Shown here: piece after piece, positions 1-5,278 of the stretch | Layout of the letters: each line of letters starts with the position of its first letter | How positions within the stretch are numbered: the stretch's first letter is position 1 | Origin: JBEKDJ01 sp050014415 | Lineage (GTDB): Bacteria > Desulfobacterota > BSN033 > UBA1163 | Assembly (NCBI GenBank): GCA_050014415.1 | Contig: JBEKDJ010000438.1 | Location: forward strand, 1 to 9,506 | Direction of reading: 5' to 3' | Length of the DNA: 9,506 nucleotides | The notes under the pieces: model-generated | What the model was told of the DNA's origin: nothing | Seen by the model: only the letters and a program-made list of their open reading frames with translations | The model's database searches: none | Made by a program: the position numbers and the translations under genes

Positions 1-16
1 TAAGCTTTTTGTCATC

Positions 17-733
17 CTACTTTCTATGTTCTGCCTCCCCTCCTTCAGGTTTTCCTTGAGACTGTTGGGGTTGCTGCTTCTGAACCCGTGATTTCTGAAC
101 CTGTGGTTGCTGCTTCTGAACCCGTGATTTCTGAACCTGTGGTTGCTGCTTCTGAACCTTTGATTTCTGAACCTGTGGTTGCTGCTTCTGAACCCGCTGA
201 ACCTCAGGCCTCTGTTGATATTGCTGTTGCCTTTGTTGTCTTAGTTCCTGTCTCTGTTGTTGTGGTCGAGGTTGATAGCTCTGGATGCCCCAAGTTCCTT
301 GTTTTTCCCAATGACTGCTCTTTTCCCAACTGCTCCAGTTCTGTTGAAGTCGTTGGTTAGGAATCCGTTCATAGTCCCACCGGTGCCCGTACCAATTATG
401 GTCTCTGTAGTATCCTCTCCAACCTGGGTCTACATCAAAATAAAAACTTGGAACATTGTTATAATAACGCCAGCCCCGGTTATAATAATGTGAGCGATAC
501 CAACGACCTTCCCATAGACGCCACCACCAACCATTCCAGAAAAAGAGGTCTACATCAATGTCAGGAGCAACGTAGACATACGTCTCAGGTATCACTATTA
601 ACTCTGGTGGTGCGGCAAATACAATGGACGGCGGCAGAGGAATACTAACGTTTATATCTACTCTCGCCATCGTAGAAGTAGGAGCTGTAATTACCAACGC
701 CAAAAGCATTGTTCCAAAAAGTAACTTCTTCAT
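17..733 (-). CDS. W/Y-rich, Gln-rich exported protein with C-terminal 12-residue repeats
   Basis: The reading frame stays open upstream to 829, but the ATG at 733 is preferred because AAGGAGG (741-747) lies 7 bases before it and a clean signal peptide follows (MKKLLFGTMLLALVITAP, probable cleavage after TMA near residue 23). The product is about 238 residues. The mature N-terminus is Pro/Val/Ile-rich. Residues about 60-130 are dense in Trp, Tyr, Arg and Gly (for example NGWWWRLWEGRW). The rest is a Gln/Arg/Lys low-complexity tail with a 12-residue unit (VQKQQPQVQKSR) repeated about three and a half times. I associate this build from memory with periplasmic or cell-surface proteins of Desulfobacterota; no enzymatic motif is visible. 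The tail is likely disordered and basic. The gene is followed by a TAG stop. The plus-strand frame over the repeat is a shadow. Existence is well supported; function unknown. Confidence 0.85.
   Translation of the reverse strand: MKKLLFGTMLLALVITAPTSTMARVDINVSIPLPPSIVFAAPPELIVIPETYVYVAPDIDVDLFFWNGWWWRLWEGRWYRSHYYNRGWRYYNNVPSFYFDVDPGWRGYYRDHNWYGHRWDYERIPNQRLQQNWSSWEKSSHWEKQGTWGIQSYQPRPQQQRQELRQQRQQQYQQRPEVQRVQKQQPQVQKSKVQKQQPQVQKSRVQKQQPQVQKSRVQKQQPQQSQGKPEGGEAEHRK
71..196. repeat. 36-bp direct tandem repeat inside the 17-733 gene
   Basis: Units start at 71, 107 and 143, each beginning TTGCTGCTTCTGAACC, with a half unit at 179-196. The first two units are identical and the third differs by a CCG to TTT change. 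The period is 12 codons, so unit gain or loss keeps the frame. There are no spacers, so this is not a CRISPR array. Confidence 0.95.
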
Positions 734-779
734 TTTGTTGCCTCCTTCTCTATCTTTCTGAAAATGGTATTTTTGTAGA

Positions 780-808
780 ATTTTTCTGACCCGCGATATG
801 GGAGTCAA
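780..808 (-). promoter_or_regulatory. Possible sigma70 promoter for the 17-733 gene
   Basis: On the minus strand TTGACT (803-808) is followed after 17 bases by AAAAAT (780-785), a four-of-six match to the -10 consensus. It lies about 50 bp upstream of the chosen start and supports a start at 733 rather than 829. This is consensus matching only. Confidence 0.3.
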
Positions 809-1026
809 GAAGAATTTCAAAAACTTCAACTTGCATCCCCGCGGCAGGGTGATCAGCCTATGCGCCGAACATAACTAATATTCTTGTCTGGGCAACGGGA
901 AAGGGTTTACTTTTCATTCGTAACCCCTCTCTATCTGCGGTGTTCGCGGTCATCGTTATCACGGTCACGGTGTTCGTAATCGTGACCACGGTCCTGATCA
1001 TGGCGGTCACGGTCGTCATTTTTTCA

Positions 1027-1046
1027 GTAAGATACGAATATCTTAC
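1027..1046. repeat. Perfect inverted repeat, 8-bp arms, 4-base loop
   Basis: GTAAGATA-CGAA-TATCTTAC. Read on the minus strand the loop is TTCG, a potentially stable tetraloop. It lies downstream of the 23-residue gene on the same strand, but it is followed there by A-rich rather than U-rich sequence, so it is not a standard intrinsic terminator. Confidence 0.6.
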
Positions 1047-1071
1047 CGGAGGGAAAGGCCTTCCTTTTTTT

Positions 1072-1089
1072 ACTGGAATACGTTCCAGT
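1072..1089. repeat. Perfect inverted repeat, 7-bp arms, 4-base loop
   Basis: ACTGGAA-TACG-TTCCAGT, 26 bp from the previous hairpin and also flanked by a T-run on its left. Together they may form a paired 3' structure protecting the transcript of the 23-residue gene, whose stop is 45 bp away. That role is inference. Confidence 0.5.
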
Positions 1090-1133
1090 TGCGCCTACCG
1101 GTTTCGCCATTCACGCTTCTGTTATCTTTTCCC

Positions 1134-1205
1134 TCAAGCTCTCCTTACAAGCCACACTATTAGTATAATAACTATGATCGTACCAACTAAACCCAAACCC
1201 AACAT
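1134..1205 (-). CDS. 23-residue single-helix membrane protein
   Basis: On the minus strand ATG at 1205 is preceded by an ideal Shine-Dalgarno, AAGGAG (1214-1219), at 8-base spacing. It opens a 23-codon frame ending in TGA (1134-1136). The product begins MLGLGLVGTIIVIILIVW and ends LVRRA. Apart from the first residues and the C-terminal RRA it is one uninterrupted hydrophobic helix of about 18-20 residues, with positive charge at the C-terminus, which predicts an N-out/C-in orientation. Length and composition recall tiny bacterial membrane proteins that modulate larger membrane complexes, but I cannot assign a partner. A sigma54-type promoter (1280-1296), a leader hairpin and a strong ribosome site all point the same way, which makes chance unlikely. 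It has no coding neighbour in an operon. Confidence 0.65.
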   Translation of the reverse strand: MLGLGLVGTIIVIILIVWLVRRA

Positions 1206-1222
1206 ACTATCATCTCCTTAAA

Positions 1223-1259
1223 GCCGAGCTTACCGATTTAATCCCATCGGCAGTTCGGC
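1223..1259 (-). promoter_or_regulatory. Hairpin in the 5' leader of the 23-residue gene
   Basis: GCCGAGCT (1223-1230) pairs with AGTTCGGC (1252-1259) with one G-U pair, and CCGAT (1233-1237) pairs with ATCGG (1246-1250), around an 8-base loop. The stem ends 3 bases before the Shine-Dalgarno of the 1134-1205 gene. It may stabilise the leader or tune translation. I recognise no known riboswitch class. Confidence 0.5.
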
Positions 1260-1279
1260 CGGATCATATAAATAGTATT

Positions 1280-1296
1280 TGCAAATGGCTTGCCAA
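1280..1296 (-). promoter_or_regulatory. Sigma54-type (-24/-12) promoter for the 23-residue gene
   Basis: The minus strand reads TTGGCAAGCCATTTGCA. This matches TGGCA-N6-TTGC with the exact GG-to-GC spacing of RpoN promoters. The predicted start of transcription is near 1269, giving a leader of about 64 bases that contains the hairpin and the Shine-Dalgarno. A near-identical element lies at 8631-8647. A sigma70 reading (TTGGCA, 16 bases, TATTTA) is possible but fits less well. Confidence 0.6.
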
Positions 1297-1623
1297 CAGG
1301 CTGAAAAGATCAGAAGTTTGGAATCATCCTTTAATAACAGGAGGTTAGATTGATAGAAGAGAAGAACAGAGAAGTAAGAAACGATCTGGTTGGCCTCAAT
1401 ATTTGGTGGAACCTCAACATATTGAGGGATACTTTAAAGGGAGGTGGACAGTCTAATCTGATTCTTTTGTCTCCGGCCGGACTATCCCGGGCTTATGCAT
1501 CCTCGCTCTCAAGGTTTCATTGTCCTTTGTGCCAACTGGTCGCATGGGAGTTTCAAGGAAGGAAGTGTTGACTGACTTAACAGTGTCTGTAAGGTCAAAT
1601 CCTTACTTTCACAATCGGGAAAT
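1297..1623. other. Region without a convincing gene
   Basis: On the plus strand a TTG at 1350 with AGGAGG (1339-1344) upstream opens a 73-codon frame, but its second half has no protein-like character. On the minus strand 1453-1602 is open for 50 codons (containing TPMRPVGTKDNETLRAR) without a good start. Neither is supported enough to call; one may be a remnant. Confidence 0.4.
1394..1427. promoter_or_regulatory. Inverted repeats, candidate enhancer site
   Basis: CCTCAACATATTGAGG (1412-1427) is a dyad with 6-bp perfect arms around 4 bases. A further CCTCAATAT half at 1394-1402 pairs with ATATTGAGG at 1419-1427. The 1412-1427 dyad centre is about 150 bp upstream of the predicted start at 1269, a usual place for an activator of sigma54 polymerase. 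The role is inferred from position. Confidence 0.3.
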
Positions 1624-1785
1624 TTACTCCTTCCCGACCCGTTTTCCCTGTTCCTCGTTCCATTCTATCGCCACAATCCTTTTGCCGTTTACATGTGTCG
1701 GTTCGTCGGAAACAAGGTAAATGGCTACAGGGGCCATCACCTTCTGGTTTTAATAGGTCCTTCAGCCGGTCCTTTGGATTGACTT
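1624..1785 (-). pseudogene. C-terminal remnant of a short-chain dehydrogenase/reductase
   Basis: The minus strand reads DRLKDLLKPE in one frame (from about 1771). After a one-base slip it continues VMAPVAIYLVSDEPTHVNG, then KRIVAIEWNEEQGKRVGKE and a TAA at 1624-1626. This matches the C-terminal pattern of classical short-chain dehydrogenases (KPEdVAPlvvYLaSDeashvnG). Stops lie immediately upstream in frame, and no Rossmann or YxxxK part is present. Only about 50 of the usual 250 residues remain. The family call rests on this one conserved stretch. It is a non-functional fragment. Confidence 0.5.
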
Positions 1786-1812
1786 TTTACTGTCGGTGAC
1801 CGACAACAATCC
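1776..1812. repeat. Nested palindromes
   Basis: TGTCGGTGACCGACA (1791-1805) is a perfect 7-bp dyad around one base. It is enclosed by GGATTG (1776-1781) and CAATCC (1807-1812). With a one-base centre it looks more like a protein-binding dyad than an RNA hairpin, and no T-run follows in the minus direction. It lies 35 bp beyond the stop of the 1847-2143 gene. Confidence 0.5.
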
Positions 1813-1846
1813 ACCATGACCAAAATAGAGTTTGGGTGTGAATGTA

Positions 1847-2143
1847 TCACTGAGAAGAGGCTGAAGTAATTGTCATAATGGCGCACTCTTGACCATCGAC
1901 GATGAGGCTATCACTATCACACACATAATTTTTCGTAAGGCGAACATTTGATGATGCAGTAACTTTACAGCCCTTAAGATTAACCTTTGCTATAGGTGAA
2001 TTCTGTCTATAAAAAAGAATGGTGTGATCGCCCTCGACCTTCCAGCTGGTAAAACCCCCAAGATCCAGGCAATCTGATAAAACCAGATTTGGAGAGAATA
2101 GCAGAATTGAAAAACTTAATAGAATGAATATCTTGTTTTTCAT
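1847..2143 (-). CDS. Small secreted Cys-containing protein of unknown function
   Basis: It has 98 residues. ATG at 2143 has AAGGAG (2152-2157) 8 bases upstream. Residues 1-23 are a signal peptide (KNK, then a Leu/Ile/Phe/Ser core, then LVLS) and the mature protein begins near DCLDLGGF. Four Cys residues follow (in DCLDLGG, LKGCKV, NYVCDSD, GQECAI), which could form two disulfides in the periplasm. The rest looks like a compact beta-rich domain (TILFYRQ, IAKVNL, SLIVDG, AIMTITS). I recall similar short exported proteins from Deltaproteobacteria but know no name or function. No operon partner is visible. Confidence 0.85.
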   Translation of the reverse strand: MKNKIFILLSFSILLFSPNLVLSDCLDLGGFTSWKVEGDHTILFYRQNSPIAKVNLKGCKVTASSNVRLTKNYVCDSDSLIVDGQECAIMTITSASSQ

Positions 2144-2297
2144 CTTTTAAACTCCTTCCTTCCAAGCCTTTTCTTCACAATAAGAAACTCGTGTTGAGCC
2201 CCTTTCCTCTACTTCTCCTGGTCGTCGGGTGGTTTCGCAAGCTTACTAATTGATTACTGCTGAAAGGATGAGGATCAATCCCGGACTGCCATCGTGC

Positions 2298-3385
2298 CTA
2301 CTTGATAGACAGCCTGCCAACGATACCGGCGTGATCGGATGGCCATTGACCCGAAGGGATCCGGTCAGAGGGATTGTCTCCGACCAGTTGCACATCCTCC
2401 GCACTGATCCGGCTGCTGTGGAACAGAATTCGGTCGATGCGTGTGCTAAGTTGCGACGTCGGATTCAACAAGTCCTCGGCTTGGCAGCAGGAAAACCCCG
2501 GATCATGGGGATGCACCAGGGACCAGGCATCTTGGAAACCGACCTCAAGGAAATTCTCGTAGATGGTCGAGTCGCCGGAGGCGTTGAAATCGCCGAGGCC
2601 AATCACTGGGCGGTTCGTATGGAGGGGGCCGGCCAAAAGTTCATCGACTTGGGCAAATTGGATGTGGGCGACCTAAATGCGTTTTTACGATCCGCAAAGA
2701 CTTGCCGCGTACCGTCACATCCACCGAGCACCAGCCTCGAAGGAGCGGCACCGTCGTGCCCCCCAAATGGACGGTAAATCTCGCATTGAAGTTCTTGCCT
2801 GCGAGTTCGATACATGTAACTCGTCAGGAGAGAGGTCAGTGTTAACCAGAATGACGCCCCGCTCGATAAGGCGAATCATGTCTCCAGTTGCGCTGGGGCC
2901 GTAACATCCGTATTGTTGACGATTGCCGCCGCGGCATAATGGGTACCCCGACGCCCCAGTGCGTCGAGCAGGATTTGTACGTAATCAATGACGATCGCCG
3001 TTGGTTGAGGTGGATTGGCGACTGAGGGTCCCCCCGGCGAATGGACGACCAAAAGGGGTGCTTCCTGCAGGCCGACGAGATCCGGTTGTTTACCCACAAT
3101 TTCATCCGCGATGGCCTCGGCGCGGCGTGGGAACTGTGATGACAAAATCGTCCCATAAACCATCGCCACCCGCTCGGAGATGTCGTTGGGTGTCGAGGCG
3201 CCGACCAGGGGATTAAACGATGCACCGACATAGAGATTGCGGCTCATCACCGTGATGCTGGCTTTGGGGGCGACTGCGGATGAATCACTATGGACAGGCG
3301 ATGCCGAGGCGACGAGCGCGATCAGCAGCACGAACTGATAAACCAATTTGGTACTCAAGAGGACTCTACATTTGGAAGATTTCAT
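2298..3385 (-). pseudogene. Secreted endonuclease/exonuclease/phosphatase-family protein, three frameshifts
   Basis: ATG at 3385 follows a GGGGGAGG ribosome site and starts a signal peptide ending near SPVHS. Then come VMSRNLYVGA (N50, typical of the opening of EEP proteins), PDLVGLQEA (E108, metal ligand), and after the shifts GLGDFNA (Asp/Asn) and SDHAGIVG (Asp-His). This is a complete metal-dependent phosphodiesterase fold (DNase I, sphingomyelinase or similar). The frame breaks at about 2877 (after AQLET), about 2800 (after NSQA) and about 2672 (after VKTHL). Homology continues across each break: MIRLIERGVILVN in the second frame, NFNARFTVHLGG in the third, VAHIQFAQVDELL in the fourth. 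Net frame is not restored. The DNA is GC-richer than its surroundings, suggesting transfer. Substrate cannot be told. Sequencing indels are the alternative explanation. Confidence 0.85.
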
Positions 3386-3426
3386 GACTGCCTCCCCCTT
3401 CTAAAAAAACTTACCCATGCCTTTGT

Positions 3427-3576
3427 TTACCTCCTCACCCTTCGGAGGTTCATTGCCTGACCCGCTCTCATCAATTGCCGATTCTCCAGAATGACCGGGT
3501 CAACAATCTCCCCACAGATTAAACATTTCCATCCCCTAAACTGTTCATGGGGACCATAAAATTTGTCATAGACCAT
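3427..3576 (-). CDS. 49-residue C-x-x-C protein, possible zinc ribbon half
   Basis: On the minus strand ATG at 3576 opens 49 codons to TAA (3427-3429), beginning MVYDKFYGPHEQFRGWKC, then LICGEIVDPVILENR and a basic end (NLRRVRR). An in-frame TAG lies 6 bases upstream, which fixes the start. The ribosome site is weak (AGGG). The single CLIC knuckle with the following GE(I)VDPVI is like half of a zinc ribbon, so metal binding would need a dimer or a partner. I recall short proteins of this pattern in Deltaproteobacteria, without function. It stops 41 bp before the EEP pseudogene start, so the two may have been co-transcribed. Its start abuts the MFS remnant that runs the other way. Confidence 0.65.
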   Translation of the reverse strand: MVYDKFYGPHEQFRGWKCLICGEIVDPVILENRQLMRAGQAMNLRRVRR

Positions 3577-3584
3577 GGCGCCCT

Positions 3585-4063
3585 ACATTTGCTGTAACTT
3601 TCCTCTTAAGTCTTTACTTACAATACATAAAGAAACTTACACCCGACAATGCAGGTTTGATTTTGGTATCCCAGCCCATTGTGCAGGCTTTATTTTCACC
3701 CCTTGCCGGCAGACTTTCGGATAGGATTGAACCACGAATAGTTGCTTCGATAGGGATGGCTTTGACAGGTGTCGGACTTTCTCTATTAGCTGTTCTGGAT
3801 GAAAAAACAACATTCGGGTTCATCACAGCGAGTTTGGTTATTCTTGGGTTTGGCTTCACCCTTTTCTCGTCTCCCACCATAAATGCCGTTATGAGTTCTG
3901 TTGAAAATAGGTTTTACGGGGTGGCTTCTGGAACACTTGGAACAATGCGAGGGCAGAATACTTTCCAGTTTTCTTGAGATGCGTAAAATTAGCATTCACT
4001 TTCTTTGCAGTTCTCTGCTTTGGGGGCATATTTGCCTCCCTTGCAAGAGGCAAAATTCGGTGA
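3585..4063 (+). pseudogene. DHA2-type MFS transporter remnant with internal deletion
   Basis: Plus-strand homology starts without a start codon at 3585 (TFAVTFLLSLYLQYIKKLTP). It runs through the loop SPLAGRLSDRIEPRIVASIG and membrane segments (ALTGVGLSLLAVL, FGFITASLVILGFGFTLF) to VASGTLGTMR near 3948. There the sequence jumps, with a frame change, to YFPVFLRCVKLAFTFFAVLC and ends GGIFASLARGKIR plus TGA (4061-4063), a typical C-terminus of 14-helix drug/proton antiporters. About 25-35 residues appear to be missing at the jump, and the N-terminal part of the protein is absent. A non-functional remnant of an inner-membrane multidrug exporter. Family call is firm from the loop and helix pattern; the substrate is unknown. 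Confidence 0.8.
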
Positions 4064-4088
4064 ACCATCAATCCTTCTTGACTCTTAA

Positions 4089-4118
4089 CAACTCGTTTCC
4101 TTTGAAGAACTCCTATAT
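4089..4118 (+). pseudogene. FEELL-family fragment, copy 1
   Basis: The frame reads QLVSFEELL just after an in-frame TAA. Bases 4093-4118 match 4979-5004 at 24 of 26 positions; in the second copy they encode the same VSFEELL motif. Similarity stops after this, and the adjoining bases belong to the nuclease remnant. It is a scrap of a third member of the small family described at 4915-5151. Confidence 0.5.
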
Positions 4119-4119
4119 C

Positions 4120-4310
4120 TCAGAAGTACTCGGACATTTATACTGGAAGAGGACAGTAGAATTTGACCGAGGGATGGGATCTTCTTGAACACAGAGATTA
4201 CCAAGCAGGGGTATGAGTTTGCTTACACCAAATACCCCTTCAAGTATCTTCAGGAGTTCAGGAAGTATGAAAGGGAGGCGAGGGAGAAAGGGAGAGGGCT
4301 TTGGAAATAA
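4120..4310 (+). pseudogene. Staphylococcal-nuclease-like (SNase) C-terminal remnant
   Basis: After a slip near 4170 the frame reads RDGIFLNTEITKQGYEFAYT, KYPFKYLQEFRKYEREARE, and KGRGLW-K before TAA (4308-4310). This is the C-terminal signature of thermonuclease-like proteins (dGtfvN.eiv..GyAfay...E.eARe.grGLW). The segment before the slip (EVLGHLYWKRTVEFD) fits the beta-strand ahead of it in another frame. The catalytic Arg/Asp/Glu region is missing. The family call is good; the fragment cannot be active. Confidence 0.7.
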
Positions 4311-4388
4311 GAGATGGGGTTCACATATGTAGCCCCACAATTACACACAAGACCGGCAACCTCCAAGGATTCACAACGGAGGGAAAAG

Positions 4389-4922
4389 ATGGCCACCAAT
4401 AAAGAAATCATTAAACCTCCAGAGGAAGTGATTGAGCAACTTCATAATGATTTTACAAATAATACAGTGAGGATTTATAGAATTGATCGGGATAAGGTGC
4501 CCAGAACCTTTATTCAGCCAAATTAGATTCACCCCGATGTTTTTAAAAAATCCGAATTCGTTGCTGTTGGGGTTTCAGCATGTGTGGCAGAAGGGCGGCA
4601 GTATATGTATTTAGCGGCAGGTAGGATTGATCAAGAGAAAGGCAGAAGGGTGACCGATCTCGATCCAATTGTGATGGTCTATGATCTTCGATCAGGCACA
4701 CCAGCGTCAAGCGGTGTTACTTGCTTTCACTCAGATTTTGAAGGTCGAACCGAAGAGTCCAAATCTCAAGTTCTGGATATGCCAATGAGTGATTTGAAAA
4801 AGGATATGCAAGGGGATGAGGTTCCTTTTAATGAAGCACCGAAGCGATTTACAGAGACTATGCATCATTCGGCAAAAGTCTACAGAGAAACTTTCGATAA
4901 GAAAAAGAACAGTGATGTATGA
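4389..4922 (+). pseudogene. Unknown cytoplasmic protein gene interrupted by in-frame TAG
   Basis: ATG at 4389 has GGAGGG (4378-4383) 5 bases upstream. The frame gives MATNKEIIKPPEEVIEQLHN and on to RDKVPRTFIQPN, then a TAG (4524-4526). It resumes in the same frame with IHPDVFKKSEFVAVGVSA, VAEGRQYMYLAAGRID and a charged C-terminus, ending at TGA (4920-4922). The total is 177 codons counting the TAG. Both sides have the composition of a soluble alpha/beta protein and there is no signal peptide. I do not recognise the family. The simplest reading is a nonsense mutation. Readthrough or amber recoding is not supported, since intact genes in this window end in TAG (17-733, 6059-6859, 7158-7601). 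A restart at ATG 4584 lacks a ribosome site. Confidence 0.6.
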
Positions 4923-5151
4923 ATTAGGTTTGCCTCGCTGGAGGTCATCCAAGGCAATTCCTTCTGATGCAGAACAAATCGTCTCCTTTGAAGAACTCCT
5001 AAATTCCCAGGTAGTCCAGTAGGAGGCCTTCAGTAGGTTGCTTGTGGAGAAAGAGATATTCAGCAAACAAGAGTTTTGAGAGATGGTGAAAACGATAAAC
5101 CTGGAATTGAAGAAGAAGAGAGGAAGCAATATAACAAATAAAGGAGGTTGA
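4915..5151 (+). pseudogene. FEELL-family small protein with two in-frame stops, copy 2
   Basis: The frame from ATG 4915 (MYELGLPRWRSSKAIPSDAE) reads QIVSFEELLNSQVVQ, TAG (5020-5022), EAFSRLLVEKEIFSKQEF, TGA (5077-5079), EMVKTINLELKKKRGS, and a final TGA (5149-5151). Across both stops it is one continuous small helical protein of about 78 residues. I associate this pattern (FEELLxSQ...EAxxRLLxEKGIFxKxEFxEMVK) with short cytoplasmic proteins of Desulfobacterota; function unknown. The start overlaps the end of the preceding pseudogene by 8 bases and has only a poor ribosome site. Gln or Leu codons are the likely originals of the two stops. Confidence 0.65.
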
Positions 5152-5199
5152 ATATAGGTTTAAAACAGATGTCGCCAGAAATAGATGAGATGAAACCTC

Positions 5200-5276
5200 G
5201 AAAAATATCAAGATAAAGAATCCCTGAGATGGTGAATGTGATACATGTGGAGATGAAGAGCCACAGAAAGGTATAG
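5200..5276 (+). pseudogene. FEELL-family C-terminal fragment, copy 3
   Basis: The frame KISR-stop-RIPEMVNVIHVEMKSHRKV, ending at TAG (5274-5276), aligns with the C-terminal part of copy 2 (IFSKQEF-stop-EMVKTINLELKKKR). GATGGTGAA is identical in DNA and the sequence on both sides is similar. It is a decayed tandem relative, about 50 bp after copy 2. The AGGAGG at 5142-5147 between them leads into only a 16-codon frame. Confidence 0.45.
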
Positions 5277-5278
5277 AA

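Larger units (their letters stand above)
931..1110 (-). pseudogene. Decayed small gene with D/R/H-rich C-terminus
   Basis: On the minus strand an ATG at 1110 opens a 28-codon frame (MAKPVGATG...) ending at TGA (1024-1026). The same frame then continues for about 29 codons, almost entirely Asp, Arg, His and Asn (for example NDDRDRHDQDRGHDYEHR), to TAG at 931-933. The repetitive CACGGT-type DNA underlies this bias. No good ribosome site precedes 1110. It could be the tail of a degraded D/R/H-rich exported protein or merely simple-sequence DNA. The opposite-strand frame 940-1221 is Val/Ile/Thr-rich because it is the complement of this bias, and it is not called. Confidence 0.2.

Noticed and set aside
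71..196. CRISPR-like array
   Set aside because: Units are head-to-tail with no spacers and lie inside a coding gene in frame.
88..360. Plus-strand 90-codon frame with an SEPVVAA repeat
   Set aside because: It is the complement of the 36-bp repeat in the minus-strand gene 17-733, which has a signal peptide and ribosome site.
940..1221. Plus-strand 93-codon Val/Ile/Thr-rich frame
   Set aside because: It lacks a ribosome site, is the complement of the D/R/H-rich minus-strand DNA and overlaps the better supported 23-residue gene.
2250..2777. Plus-strand 175-codon frame and neighbouring long frames on both strands
   Set aside because: They are shadows of the GC-rich EEP pseudogene; only the minus-strand frames carry conserved catalytic motifs.
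4524..5079. Pyrrolysine or other stop-codon recoding of TAG/TGA
   Set aside because: Both TAG and TGA interrupt frames here, neighbours show deletions and frameshifts, and intact genes in the window end in TAG.
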